From Coptodactyla brooksi (Eukaryota; Arthropoda; Insecta; Coleoptera; Scarabaeidae): a DNA stretch of 23,802 bases. The DNA is taken from NCBI GenBank assembly GCA_033557675.1, contig JAWQRM010000352.1, forward strand, positions 1 to 23,802, given 5' to 3'. The translations under genes were made by a program, and so were the position numbers. Position 1 is the first letter of the stretch. Every line of letters starts with the position of its first letter. Shown piece after piece: positions 1-10,589 of this stretch. A model generated the notes under the pieces. The model did not search any database and had not been told where the DNA came from. It saw only the letters and a program-made list of their open reading frames with translations.

Positions 1-1
1 G

Positions 2-1475
2 TATTACTCGAGTAAGCATTTCGCTCAATATAATTTACTTACGGGCCAGTTAAAAAAGGATAAAATTAAAAAAATAATTACCGATTTAAGGAAACAGCAA
101 CAAATGTTCCATTCACAAACATCAAATCTAGACAGTGTTGTTAAAGCTAGTTTTATAGTTAGTTCCAAAATAGCGAAAACATTGAAGTCATTTTCTGAGG
201 GAGAGTTTGTTAAAGAGTGCCTACTAGATGTTGCAGAACTTTTGTGTCCAGAAAAGAAGAAAGAGTTTGAGAAAGTGAGCTTATCGCGACGTACTGTTGT
301 TCGACGTATAGATATGATGGCTAGTGATATGAAACAAACATTAACTGATAGATTGGCTGGTTTTCAAACATTTTCGACTGCTTTGGATGAGAGTAACGAT
401 TTATCTGACACAGCCCAGTTCGCTATTTTTATACGAGGTGTTGATGAAGAATTTGTAGTGACAGAGGAATTACTGGCTTTACGGCCGCTATAAGGGACCA
501 CTACTGGAAAAGATATTTTTGCCGAGGTGCAAAGTACTTTTGCATTAACAAAACTTGTGCTCTAAGTCCATTCGACTGAAGAACGTTATGGATGTGGTAG
601 TAAGCACCATCAATTTCGTTAGATCCCGCGGTCTTAACCATCGCCAGTTTAAAGCATTCTTGGATGAATTCTCTTCAGAACACGATGATGTGACATACTG
701 TTGCGAAGTAAGGTGGCTAAGCAAAGGTAAAATGCTAAAAAGATTTTATGACCTTAGAAAAGAAATAGCTGATTTTAAGTAAATGAAAGAGAAAACATTG
801 CCGCAAGTTTGTGATCCAATATGGCTTTGTGACTTGGCATTCGTAGTAGACATCGCAGGACACTTAAACGACCTGAACTTGAAGTTTCAAAAACAAGAGC
901 AATTGGTAAATCAGCTGTACAATCATCTTAAAGCTTTTCAAAACAAAATTCGCTTGTGGGAAATACAAATGAGAAGTAAGAACTGTTTTCATGTTTTAAC
1001 ATTATCCAGTCGCGAAAATATTCAATACGGTCGCTATGTTGAAGAACTGAAACTACTGTCAGAGCAATTCACTGATCGGTTTTTCGATTTCAAGAATATG
1101 GATAACAGTTTCAATATTTTTGCAAATCCTTGTAAGCGTAATGTGGAAGATGCTCCGCTTCACCTACAAATGGAGTTGATCGACTCATATTTGAAGTCTA
1201 AATTTGATGATGTGGAACTAAGCGAATTTTACAGAACATACCTTTCCGAAGAAAAGTATCCATAGCTGAGAGTTTTCGCACGAAAAATAATTTGTACATT
1301 CGGAAGCACGTGTAAATGTGAACAGCTTCTTTCAATTATGAAAATTAATAACAATAAGCGTCGTACTCGGCTTACAGATGTTAATTTAGAAAACACTTTG
1401 CACCTATGTACTAATGATATTGACCCTAATATTGATCATCTTGTTTCTCAGCTTCAAACTCAAGTCTTTCATTAA
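2..1475 (+). pseudogene. hAT transposase-derived GTF2IRD2/ZBED-like gene, broken
   Basis: The frame is open from the first bases of the window, so the 5' end (expected zinc finger) lies outside. The translated text follows the arrangement known from GTF2IRD2-like and other domesticated or mobile hAT (Charlie-type) proteins: an N-terminal helical part, the FQTFSTALDESND segment around 360-400 that leads into the RNase H-like core, a GTTTGKDIF segment at 494-520, an RSRGLNHRQF segment around 620-650, and a C-terminal dimerisation region (CEQLLSIMK around 1320) ending in a stop at 1473-1475. In-frame stops at 491, 780 and 1263, plus a frame change near 545-555, break it. At that frame change the stretch normally lying between GTTTGKDIF and the RSRGLNHRQF block is missing, so part of the catalytic core is deleted. 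It is a dead copy. The family match is firm at the hAT level; the exact subfamily is inferred. Confidence 0.85.
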
Positions 1476-2339
1476 TTTTCATTTGATTTTTCTATCTGTG
1501 TTTGTTAATTAGCTTTTTTATATGTTTGATTATGCTAGTATGATTAATAAATAAAAAAAATGTGTGAATTTTATCGTTTTTCTATTCACTACTACCTACT
1601 TATTTGTTACCTACGGCCCGCGACCTGATTAAGTTCCGAAATTACGCCCTCAGCTAAGCAAAGGTTGCCCATACCTGATGTAAAGAAAGACTTGGAGTCG
1701 AGCAGTTCGTATCGACAATAAATGCCACAAAAAGAGAAATGCCTTTATCATCAAGACCCTAGCCCTAATCAAAGACCAAGAAGTTGGGTTATTACAATAG
1801 TAAATTTAACAATCTTGTAACCAAACGAGAATCTTTTAAAGGTTCAGTTAAAGGCAGTATAGATTTTGTAATAGAAATCAAAAATATTATAACAAATTAG
1901 AAACGTAAGGATTAATAATTATGCAATTAAAGAATTGAAATGTTGATTGTTATATGAAATATAAGTTTTTGAGCTTTTTGCTTTCGTTAAAACCGTGGCA
2001 AAGTAGAAATGCAGCAACGCAATGCAGTTACAATAGTTTCCCAATAGCTTTGATCTCTAAAAGAGAACGCAGTTTTGTTCTGAGAAAAAACATTGTTACG
2101 ATCACATTTCGTTATAACGATCCTTATTGACTCTATTTACTGCCCCAACGACTTAACAATTTAGGAGATATTTATAGAAGCTCTTTGACAAAGGTCAGCC
2201 CAACTTACTTCGGGTATTTATTTTTTATCCATTCATGCGACATATTTTGAAACCGTACCGGTCCATCCTCAAGGGTAAAAATAATCCTGAAAATAAATGT
2301 GAAAAGAATCCAGTTTATGGTCACTTTGATCTTTGTGTA
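1476..2339. other. No recognisable gene; 3' flank of the hAT copy
   Basis: An AATAAATAAAAAAAA polyadenylation-like run at about 1545 follows the hAT stop. A GGCCCGCGA motif near 1616 may be close to the element's 3' end, but no matching terminal repeat can be seen because the 5' end is off the window. The rest is AT-rich with stops in all frames. The part after about 1900 could be remains of gag belonging to the downstream gypsy-type element, but no diagnostic motif supports that. Confidence 0.4.
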
Positions 2340-3860
2340 ATTTAAGTGAAGACTTTGAAGATGTTGCTATAACTGAAGAAAATTTTGTTAACCCTAAAGT
2401 GGAAACTAACGAAGAGGAAGTAAACGATAAACATTTTTCCATAGTAGCCTTAACGAATAAAGAGAAGAGATAATAAACTTAAATAAAGTTAATGCATCAA
2501 AATTACCCTACATTTTTTCCTGAATTAAACAATGCCAAATTTCACATAGTAAATCAATATTTTCAAGGGTATCTATTCTATTCACCATATAAATTGCGTA
2601 CAAGGCAAAACGAAATTAGTCACAATTACAATGTTCAAATTCCTAGTTTACCAACCTTTAATAAAAATGTAGAAAATGCATATATTTTTAGTATTACTGA
2701 TGTGTCAGATGAAATTATTGGATCAGATATATTAGATAAATTAGAAACTAAAATCAATTACAAAACCAAAATATTAGAAACCAAAAGGGCTAATGTACCC
2801 TTTATATTTAAAGCACCAATCATAGAAATTCCTTCGGGAACTTGAAGGTTGAAATTCCTAATTCTATTGCAACAGTTAACAATTTTGAGACTATTACCAA
2901 AATTGTGAATTTGAATGATTATCCCATTAAAACTACTTTAGACCCTATGCAAGTCGAAGATTTGATAAATGTCTCCCAACAAACTTCAAATTTAACATAT
3001 CAAGAAATAAGAAAAATTAAATACTACACAATTAAAAAGAAACTTCAGAGTAAATCATCTGATTTCCGAAAGGAAAAATATGATTAAAAATTTGTGTGTT
3101 CAATACGCTGACAATTCAGAATGAAAATATTCCTTTAACTTTCACTTCCGATTTCAAACACAAAATACCTTTAACCGAAAATGCTCCAATGTATCAAAAA
3201 CCTTGCGAACAACCATATCAACAAAAACTTGAAATATAAAGAATTTCATTTAGTGATAGATTATAAACGTTTATATAAGCGAACAATTATTTTTCAAGCT
3301 TATATTAGCATCCGGTTATCACTAAATAGAGGTGGACCAAAAAGACAAACGCAAAACTGCAGTTATAACTAACAGTGGATTACAAGAATTTAATCGTATG
3401 CTCTTCGGTTAGTGTAATGCCCCAGTACCTTCCAAAGAGTAATGAACAATGTACTTAGACCTTTGGTGTAAGAGATGAAATTTGCCATGTATATTTAGAT
3501 GACATTAGATTATTATTTCAGGGACATAAGCAACATCTAGAAATCGTATTTAAAAGGGTACGAGAACACAAAATGAAAATTAGTTTAGGCAAAAGTGAAT
3601 TTTTAAAACATGATTTAAACCGCCAAAAATTGAATGCATAACAAAATATTCCATCCCAAAGACTAAAATATAAATAAAGTCATTTTTAGATTTGGTGGGC
3701 TATTATAGAAGACATACAGGATTTCGCAAAATTAACTAAACCAATGACAAAATTTTTATCGAAAAATTAATAAAATAATAACAATTCATGATGAATACAA
3801 GGAATGTTCCAATAAACTTAAAAACATTTTATACGATAACCCTATATTTTGTACCTGCCC
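2340..3860 (+). pseudogene. Ty3/gypsy (17.6/297/gypsy-type) pol remnant
   Basis: Decayed retrotransposon polyprotein read across several frames. 2346-2474 is an acidic segment that may be the Gag/Pol junction. 2492-2845 holds the end of a retropepsin-like region (IIGSDILDKL pattern near 2710-2740) but no visible DTG active site. 2842-3087 and 3120-3239 resemble the protease-RT linker and the start of reverse transcriptase (FKHKIPLTENAPMYQKP). 3370-3440 keeps the pattern of the FGLxNAP block but with a stop. 3483-3641 carries the YLDD catalytic motif (codons 3492-3503), followed by the QHL..VF.RV and KSEFLK segments. 3680-3860 has the SFLDLVGYYRR and KPMTKFL connection patterns. At least five frame breaks and several stops make it inactive. 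Integrase, envelope and LTRs are not seen; it stops abruptly where a dispersed repeat begins near 3860. Confidence 0.8.
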
Positions 3861-4060
3861 CAAAAGCCCCTGGGGCGAGTAATAAGGGTTGCAAATTGAC
3901 GGAAAAAAGTATTTATTCGTTTGTATTTTGAAAACGAAAATTGTTATCGAAATATGGTAAATGCAAACTATATTCATTTTTGAAGAGCTTTCTATTGATA
4001 TATCACACACATACCAGAAGGTTAAACTACCCCTAGTTCTTTGGAATAATTTAAAAACTA
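3861..4060. repeat. Dispersed AT-rich repeat, fragment 1
   Basis: Contains the phrase ATACCAGAAGG followed by AAACTACCCCTA (4011-4035), which recurs at about 21627-21668. It lacks coding potential. It belongs with the segments at 4320-4595 and 21600-21720, which carry other parts of the same consensus-like text. Confidence 0.5.
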
Positions 4061-4319
4061 CTCTGTCGATTTTGGTCGCGTTAAGTGTACATATAATGTT
4101 TAATACATATAATGTTTAAAGTTTAAAAATATTAGTTAAGTGTATTTTCCATTCTCCGCAGACCACCTCCGCAAAGTTACGGGGGATATTGTATACCCTC
4201 TTTCCGTAAGAATAACGGAAAGAGGGTAAATAATAAAAAATAAGAATTATTTAGAAAATACTTTGAACAAAAACCGTAAATTAGTTACACAATAAGATGT
4301 TTGTGGTAAAATAAAGCAT
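4061..4319. other. Unassigned AT-rich segment with a perfect hairpin
   Basis: No coding signal. The notable object is a perfect inverted repeat: 14-bp arms 4194-4207 and 4215-4228 (TACCCTCTTTCCGT and its exact complement) around a 7-base loop. It could be the core of a short foldback element or a template-switch product. Confidence 0.6.
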
Positions 4320-4595
4320 TTACGTCATTTAGGGGTGGTTGGGGTTAACTACCCTAATAAAAATTCATTCTTTCGCGGGTGTTACTTGCTGATTTTGATG
4401 AAATTTAGCACAGTGTTTGAAGAGACTTATAAGGGTTAGAAATTAGGGGTGGAAAGTACATTTTCGCCAATGTCTCGAAAACGAAAACTGTTGATGTTTA
4501 CTCCATGCAACATCTCTATTGATGTTACCTTGTTAGCAGCCATACACTTTAGGTTGAAAAAAGAATAGTGGCGCACCCACTCCTGCTCTTGTATA
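4320..4595. repeat. Dispersed repeat, fragment 2
   Basis: The stretch ACTTATAAGGGTTAGAAATT followed by AGGGGTGGAAA (4424-4454) recurs with small changes at 21679-21710. The distal part (4549-4590, an AGAATAGTGGCGCACCC core) recurs in inverted orientation at 14889-14970. Three places in one window sharing pieces of the same text show an abundant interspersed family. No ORF is present, so it is non-autonomous or a terminal part of a larger element. Confidence 0.6.
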
Positions 4596-5395
4596 TTATA
4601 ACTTTAAGTAAGTAAATAATAATATAATATATATATAATAAGTAAGTAAATTATTTATTTGACCAAAAAAACTGTATAATAGCATAAAATATTTGATCAC
4701 GTCACAATAATTTTTGTAAACCAAAAACAAGTAATGTAAATAATAGTGTATATACTTATAATACTCAGCCAAGATAAAACACACAACAATAGGTTTATTA
4801 CATTAACAATATATGAATAACACATTAACAATATATTTTAGAATTAAAATTATAAAATTCCCAACAGTATTTGCTTCAATTTCTCACCAAATTTTTTAAT
4901 TTCCAGATCTCTGAGACCTTGTGGAAGATGATTAAACAGTGTAATTCCTACGTTGCAGTTGTTACAGTGCGTTGAATTCTTCGGAATTTCGGGATCAAGT
5001 TATTATTGTGTCTGGTGGAGTAGGTATGGATCTGTGAGTGCTTTGGGACATGCGCGGATTTTATGGATAGATTGCAGCGTGGTAAGGATGAATATGGAAA
5101 GTAAGGTCAATTTTTGGAGGTTTTATTTTCTTGATGACATAAATGGCAGTAGACAATTTCCTTTTTAACGAATTCTGTGTTCCTTCCATTTAAGATTCAA
5201 GTTTGAAATCTGTATTCTCAAGATGTCTCCTCTGTCCTTTTTGTGGCAATTATCATGGTGTTGATTTTATCACAGTTTAATTTAAGGCAATTACTGCTAA
5301 ACCATTCTTCAGCTTCGTAAAGAACAGTCTGCGACTATTTCTCTTAATATTTTTGGAATTAAATTTAATGTCGCAGAGTAATTTTTTGAATCCAT
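4596..5395 (-). mobile_element. 3' end of a CR1/Jockey-like non-LTR retrotransposon (LINE 1)
   Basis: Reading the minus strand gives the post-RT tail typical of these LINEs in broken frames: an EEWFSSNCLKLNCDKINTM segment (about 5315-5260), a TRHNNNLIPK segment (about 5010-4985), and LFNHLPQGLRDLEIKKF (about 4940-4890), followed by a stop. An AT-rich 3' untranslated part then runs to direct repeats of TAAGTAAGTAAA at about 4605-4650. The catalytic RT domain is absent, so this is a 5'-truncated, dead copy. It contains several stops and at least two frame changes. Clade assignment rests on the C-terminal pattern and is approximate. Confidence 0.65.
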
Positions 5396-5654
5396 TTTTC
5401 GAGCGCGGGTGTATGTGTGTCGATTATGGTTGTGCTCTGCGGTTTTTAAGTTGTTTTTAACCGTTGTACATCCGCGAGGACCCTCGATTTGGTACTGTTT
5501 GATGCGTTATAACTTCATGAATACTTTAGTGTCGGTTTCGTCTAAATCGGTTCGCCTATTGAGCAGATATTGATTGGAACATTGATATTAACGTCTAGGT
5601 GACTAGGTGACGTCACCGTGGCGACTGGACGTAAACAATCAAACATAAATAAAC
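5396..5654 (+). promoter_or_regulatory. GC-richer leader before the SAP-like ORF
   Basis: Sequence between the LINE tail and the ATG at 5655 is richer in G and C than its surroundings and includes a TGACGTCA (CRE-type) palindrome near 5609. It could be the untranslated leader of the retroelement to which the next ORF belongs. No TATA box or PBS can be identified with confidence. Confidence 0.25.
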
Positions 5655-6073
5655 ATGGCATATACTCTATTGAACAGAATCGAGACCCTGAACATGATAG
5701 AACTAATAAGCCACCTACAAATACACGGAATCGATGACAGTAGAAACAAGCACGAGCTAAAGGAAAAATTAAGAAGAACACTTATGGAAAAAGCCAAACG
5801 TGAAAATACGACCGCGGATGAAGAGAGTTTTCTAAGTTCTCTAAGTCAAAAGATGACTTAGAGAACTCACTGGACAGTGATGAAACAGTAATCAACCCTG
5901 AGAAATCCTATAAAAAGAAGAAAAGAAAACGTAACTTATTCAAACTTCTGAATAAAATTAAAAAATTGAAAAATCGAGTAACAAAAGCCCATACCAAGAA
6001 GATTAAAAAGACGAAGCTGAGAGCTGAAGAAGCGAAGGGCAGCGGACCGTCACATGCAGAACAGAAATTTTGA
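5655..6073 (+). pseudogene. SAP-like, lysine-rich small protein, frame-broken (possible retroelement gag start)
   Basis: The ATG at 5655 sits in good context (AAACATGG). The first 68 codons read to a TAG at 5859-5861. Residues about 12-45 have a helix-turn-helix look (MIELISHLQIHGIDDSRNK then ELKEKLRRTL) that resembles the SAP DNA-binding fold. From 5840 the -1 frame is open: an acidic stretch (DDLENSLDSDE) is followed by a strongly basic segment (KKKKRKRN, KIKKLKNR) to a TGA at 6071. Together they would make a protein of about 138 residues with SAP, acidic and basic parts. The change of frame coincides with a perfect 13-bp hairpin (5835-5847 and 5855-5867). I do not recognise the family; a retrotransposon gag N-terminus is one possibility. 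Confidence 0.45.
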
Positions 6074-6199
6074 TGTAACAGAGCCGAGTCGCGTTGAGGA
6101 TGAGAAAAGTTCACACTAAGTCATAACCATGGTCGTTTCTCAGCTGAAACATTGAGAGTACTTAAACAATAACTCGGAACTGTTAACCTGTTGTAAACC

Positions 6200-6840
6200 C
6201 AACGTGAGATTTGGAGATGTAATATGTGACATTGAAACTTTAAGCAAAGACTATTGTAAACGCGACTTTGTTATCTTAATCTTTGTTACATTAATAGGCC
6301 TAAAAAGTGTTTTTTTTTGTACATTCGGTCCAAATCGGAGTGTTGTTTCTTTTAACACAAGAAAGAGGGGAGATAATAGTCGCCCGTTTGATGAAATCGT
6401 TGACATGATTGTGTAATTATGCGTAATAAAGGATAATGATCGCACGACAGCTTCCACTCTTTTTGCTCCCATGGCGGAGAAGGTTCGACCGGAATGTATC
6501 TCTAAATGAAAGCCACTCTCGTGCGCATTATAAACGTTGGCCTGTCCAACAGTGCTAATTTTTGGTTTAATTTCATTAACAAATCGCTCGGCTGTGGAAC
6601 GCAATTCCCCAACATCGCTGTGAGTGGATTGTGTGATGAACTTTGTTATTTTACGAGAAACAATTGTATATACTTTTTGAAATGCCATACCCACCAATGG
6701 CTAATCTGCGAAGGTCTATGTCGTAGACAATATATGCGCCGTTCAGCGCACCTTTAAATCTTGCAAGGGCATACTCCGTAATGTATGTACTTTTATTCTT
6801 GTTAGTACTTCCCCGGTTAAGACTTGTTTCCCACCTCATA
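6200..6840 (-). pseudogene. Pogo/Tigger-like DDE transposase, copy A, central part
   Basis: The minus strand reads, from 6839 downwards, RWETSLNRGSTNKNKSTYI and EYALARFKGALNG.YIVYDIDLRR (CENP-B-like HTH region). After a frame break near 6695 with loss of about 15 codons come VSRKITKFITQ, VYNAHESGFHLEIHSGRTF and a YTIMSTISSNGRLLSPLFLV block leading to FGPNVQKKTLFRP, ending at a stop at 6251. The HESGF position corresponds to the first catalytic aspartate region (D/NxSGF) of DDE_1 transposases; here a histidine and glutamate stand where an aspartate pair is usual. The C-terminal third is not recognisable. The N-terminal part is displaced to 7745-8015 by an insertion. Confidence 0.75.
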
Positions 6841-7459
6841 AGTTACCTAGTTGATTTTATTTTAAAAAAAGTGGACGTCAAATATTTTATTAATACGTCT
6901 TACATATTTATAAAAAGAATAAGAGAAATCTACAGATCATATTACCTTTCTAAATTTTGATTGTGTGATAATGAGAGAGTTATTTGATATTTAATAGACT
7001 CCCACGATAATTTGATATCCTGGACGAAATAAATATTATAGTTTTCAAACCCTTATCGGGAATATTAAGTTTCCTCATATGTGAGCTTGCCAGGACCTAA
7101 TTAAATTATTTTTATGTTGGTGTGTTTTCGGGGAGATAAGAAAACTACACACGTTGCGTTAAGTCCCCTAGACGCTTTATGGGATTCTAAATATGGGGAG
7201 TTTCCGTTATTTCGGTGACGCCTTGAAAATCTATAATTGGTTAGAGGTTAACCCTCGAATTTTATAAGAAATCTGGGTGAAGCCAGAGGTTTCTTGGGAG
7301 GAAAATATCCTAAGAAAGTAAGTCAGTGACGGTCTTCTCCAGAGTTCGGTAACTGGTTTTCTTCGAGTGTTCGTCCTGAAATCCTGACTGAACGACCTAA
7401 AGGTAGGTGGAATCCGTAGTTTAAAAAGGGGTTTAAATAAATTGAAAAACTTCAATCAT

Positions 7460-7509
<50 letters not shown>

Positions 7510-7744
7510 CTCTCTTTCTCTCAGTCAGTAAGTAATTTTTGTTGTATCATTTACCTTTAACAAATAATTTTCAAGACGATTTCCTGGACAGCGAACCCAT
7601 TAAGCCCTCTGACGGCCTTAAATTTATTTTCTGTATTTTTCACAGTGGCGGCAGCTACACGCTACTTAAACAAACCGATAGAGACGTTAAAGTAGAATCA
7701 GCATTATTTAATCTATCACCCTAATCGGTTTGCCGACGGCCGCG
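6841..7744. mobile_element. Unidentified ~0.9-kb insertion splitting transposase copy A
   Basis: Copy A text stops at about 6840 (RWE...) and resumes at about 7755 (HSLESVQ), with roughly ten codons lost at the junction, so the intervening 0.9 kb is a later insertion or rearrangement. It has no convincing ORF. It contains a polypyrimidine microsatellite (7463-7522) and, near 7647, a TGGCGGCAGCT segment that loosely resembles a retroelement primer-binding site. An LTR or solo LTR is possible, but no terminal TG...CA or target duplication could be found. Confidence 0.4.
7463..7522. repeat. (TC)n/(TATC)n compound microsatellite
   Basis: About 15 TC repeats from 7463 are followed by four TATC repeats and a return to interrupted TC. 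Visible directly. Confidence 0.97.
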
Positions 7745-8015
7745 TTCCTACAATTGCACAGATTCCAATGAATGTCGTTTCGCTTTTCCACTTCTCCAAA
7801 ACTCACCAGCTCGCGTTTTATATTCAATATCAATCATACTACCCCCTTCTTGGGCTACACAGTCTGCATGTTCGTAATCTTCGTCATATTCACTCCTCGG
7901 TTCAAAGAATTGCGGTTCATGTGGACCGGCCAAGCCTTCAAATTCTAGTGCTACATCTACTTCAAATGCAAAGGAAGCCCGCTCCTGAGCTCTTACAATG
8001 GTATCCCTTAAAACA
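7745..8015 (-). pseudogene. Pogo/Tigger-like transposase, copy A, N-terminal part
   Basis: The minus strand from about 8013 is one open frame of about 86 codons: an LHDVLRDTIVRAQERASF helical start, an acidic EYDEDYEHADC segment, then IEYKTRAGEFWRSGKAKRHS, which matches the N-terminal HTH-type segment of the same family seen in copies C (about 14120) and D (about 23040). It breaks at HSLESVQ near 7755, exactly where the central part at 6840 should continue. No start codon or terminal inverted repeat was identified upstream. Confidence 0.7.
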
Positions 8016-8367
8016 TCGTGTAACTCTTGTTATTCACGTGTTATAGGTGTTACAGCGACATTTGTAACAAGGAATGTTGTATGTATTAAATTCAGAACAT
8101 TAGCGATGTTGATTCTCATGACTTCAACAATTGCTATTCAATTACCAAATCGTTAAGCGTAGTTGACCTCTATAAACTCTGAACTGCAAGTCTCAACTTC
8201 TCTTGCTATATATATATGCATTTGGAAAGACGACAAGGATTTATGGCTTATATGTTATCCAGATACCTAATCTGGATAAAATTTAAATACAATAGAAATC
8301 ATACAATCTGCACGTGAAGATGAAGTGAGACTCTGTATTGCAATCATTTGAAAATAAACAACATCAA
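8016..8367. other. Unassigned spacer with a 10-bp hairpin
   Basis: Sequence between copy A and the next LINE. No coding signal on either strand. It contains a perfect 10-bp inverted repeat (TTATCCAGAT, 8255-8264 and 8270-8279) with a 5-base loop. Confidence 0.5.
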
Positions 8368-9295
8368 CTATCAATTTTCTGTGACTTGTCAAAGGCCTTC
8401 GATGGTGTTCCCCACGATTCATTGTTAAAAATAGTATAAATTATATAATTTTACCAGCCAAGCAGTAAACTTAATCTGAACCTATCTATTAAATAGATAT
8501 CAAACGGTGATTGCAAACGGGGAGTCATCAGAAGGATCAATCCCCGGACTACTTTTATTTTTAATTTATATTAACGACTTGCCAGATTGTAATAACATAG
8601 CAAACCATATTCTTTACGCAGACGACACTACTTTTTCAGTGCATGGAAAAAGTACACAAGATTAAAAATAGTTTTTTCACTCTGCAATATCCCTTGGGAG
8701 TCTGATGATGTATCAATTGTAAATAGTACAAGGTTCTTGGGCGTGCACATTGACCGACATGTAGATTGGCATGCGCACATAATTAGAAATTTATCCGGTT
8801 GTGTTTCTAATGACCTGCTTAAAACGACATATTATGCACTGTGTCACTAAAGATAAACCTACCCTTGCATTTACATATCTGAAGTGTTACTATGGGCTAA
8901 ACAGAACTTAAATCAAATATTAGTATAGCACCCGGCATAAGGCTGACCTGAGGTTACTCCGGTATAAATTGACGAGATTAACTAAGTATCTCATTTGTCG
9001 CACCTAAGTACTACAATTCGCTACCAATTAGTGTTTGCGAGTTGGAATTGGGTCAGTTCAAGGCAGCTATAAAGGAGTTCTTGCTCAGGAACGCATTTTA
9101 CTCATTCTTGGAATTCTTGAATTTTTACTTTAGGGATTTCTACTTGATACTTTAGTCTATATCAAGTATTTTGTCATTTTTCTGTAATTTGTAGTGTGAA
9201 TATTGTACTGTTTTGTTTTTTTTAACTTGTATATTTTTGTGACTTGTGCAAGCAAGTCATTATATAGTGACACCAAGATTTAAATAAATAAAAAG
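8368..9295 (+). mobile_element. CR1/Jockey-like LINE, RT palm to 3' tail (LINE 2)
   Basis: The plus strand reads, across broken frames, FCDLSKAFDGVPHDSLL (8377 on), then a GxPQG-like block decayed to EGSIPGLLLFLIYINDLP, the YADD catalytic motif (codons 8615-8626), and FLGVHIDRHVDWHAHI near 8730. After loss of some sequence, the C-terminal signature KYYNSLPISVCELELGQFK and FLLRNAFYSFLEF appears near 9008-9120. An AT-rich 3' region ends in AAATAAATAAAAAG at 9295, immediately before copy C. It has no endonuclease, so it is 5'-truncated, and it has an internal deletion after YADD and several stops. Not functional. Confidence 0.8.
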
Positions 9296-9297
9296 TA

Positions 9298-9550
9298 TTT
9301 AAATTAAAAATTCTTTGTTATATCGTAATATAAATAAGTAACAGCCAAGAAAGGCAATTGGTCATGTCGTAAATATAAATTACTTTTTTACGTCTTGGCA
9401 AACCAATGTGTTTATAATTGTCGATGTACGCAAATGATTATAAAAGAAATCTTTAAAAATGAAATTACATTTGTATACTTATCACTGCCTCTGTATTATC
9501 ATAAAGTATCTGATTCTGTTTCATAGTCAGTTATAATTAGTATCAACACA
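9298..9550. repeat. Left terminal inverted repeat of copy C
   Basis: Aligns as the reverse complement of 14464-14778 over its whole length, with clear shared blocks: the AGTAACAGCCAAGAAAGG block, a TTGGTCATGTCGTAAA block, CGTCTTGGCAAACCAATG, AAAAATGAAATTACAT, GTATACTTATC.CTGCCTCT, CATAAAGTAT and TTATAATTAG.TATCAA. The match ends near 9550. Confidence 0.85.
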
Positions 9551-10443
9551 AAATTACACCATCACTGTTTTCGTATTGCCAATAGACACATCAAAAGCAA
9601 AAAGTAATTTGTTACAATTTGCAAATCCTAGAATTTAAAAACTAATTGCTTATTGTTAAACATTATTGCCTCAATCTAATTGTGGTTCTAATGAGGCAAA
9701 TAAGTAAATATTCAAATGTATAATATAATAAATATTGATATATAAAAAATATAATAATTACTATCTATATTTATGGTCGACAGTCTGCACAGATATTGCA
9801 ACTTGATAACTGCGAGTCGTGAAAGAAGAAATCCACTGGTGTTGTAAAGCGTCCCGGACGTTCTTGAAGGTAGCTGCTTTTATACCAACCGTATTGGATG
9901 AACTCGATATATCTTGGCGAAGAGAAGTGTAATCGTTGATGGAATTGAATAGCAAATCATGATAAAGCAATTGTATCTGATAACTGACAAACAAATTGCT
10001 TCCAGAAACAGAAACCATAAACATCCAAAGGTTGTATGATACCAGTGGCACCCTTTGGAATTGTTTTTACTGTAACTGGTTGAGCAAGTGGCACAGCATC
10101 TTCGACATCTGTAGAGCTTTGACCTGACCATGAGTTCATTAGTAAGAAGGTCTTAAGGTCGACGTGGGGAGTATATACTTCTCTTAACCCACACTATTAC
10201 TAGCTGTTTTGTAAGCTTTCCAGATTTTGTGGCCATAATGCACACATTTAGTGGACGGAACATTGCTTGTTCTACTTTTTGCCCCAAACTACCACTTACC
10301 TCTTTCAAACATACTAACAGTGGAGATAGCAACTTTCCCGATGCAGATATTGTCGGTTGAATGGTGTAGTTACACTATAACTTCCACCCTCTTGAATCCA
10401 CGTTCAGCCAGTATTCGGCCACTATGGTCTGTCTAAACTATGA

Positions 10444-10472
10444 ATTAGATAGTATTGCAAATACTATCTAAT
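10444..10472. other. Perfect 13-bp hairpin inside transposase copy C
   Basis: Arms 10444-10456 and 10460-10472 (ATTAGATAGTATT and its exact complement), loop of three bases. In the coding (minus) sense the first arm reads naturally as ...GLDSI; the second arm then brings in a stop. This looks like an inverted duplication added to native sequence. Confidence 0.9.
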
Positions 10473-10589
10473 CCATATTCAGACATTAAATTGTGTAAAC
10501 TTCTGACAAATGGAGATGCCTCTGCAGCAATATTTGTGGCATTACTCACTTGGCTCCTTGTTCGGACTTTCGTAATTTTGCGAGAAACC

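Noticed and set aside
7640..7665. Retrotransposon primer-binding site
   Set aside because: TGGCGGCAGCT resembles one only loosely; no LTR ends or downstream gag could be found.
7768..8046. 92-codon plus-strand open frame
   Set aside because: Antisense shadow of transposase copy A, whose minus-strand text is clearly recognised.
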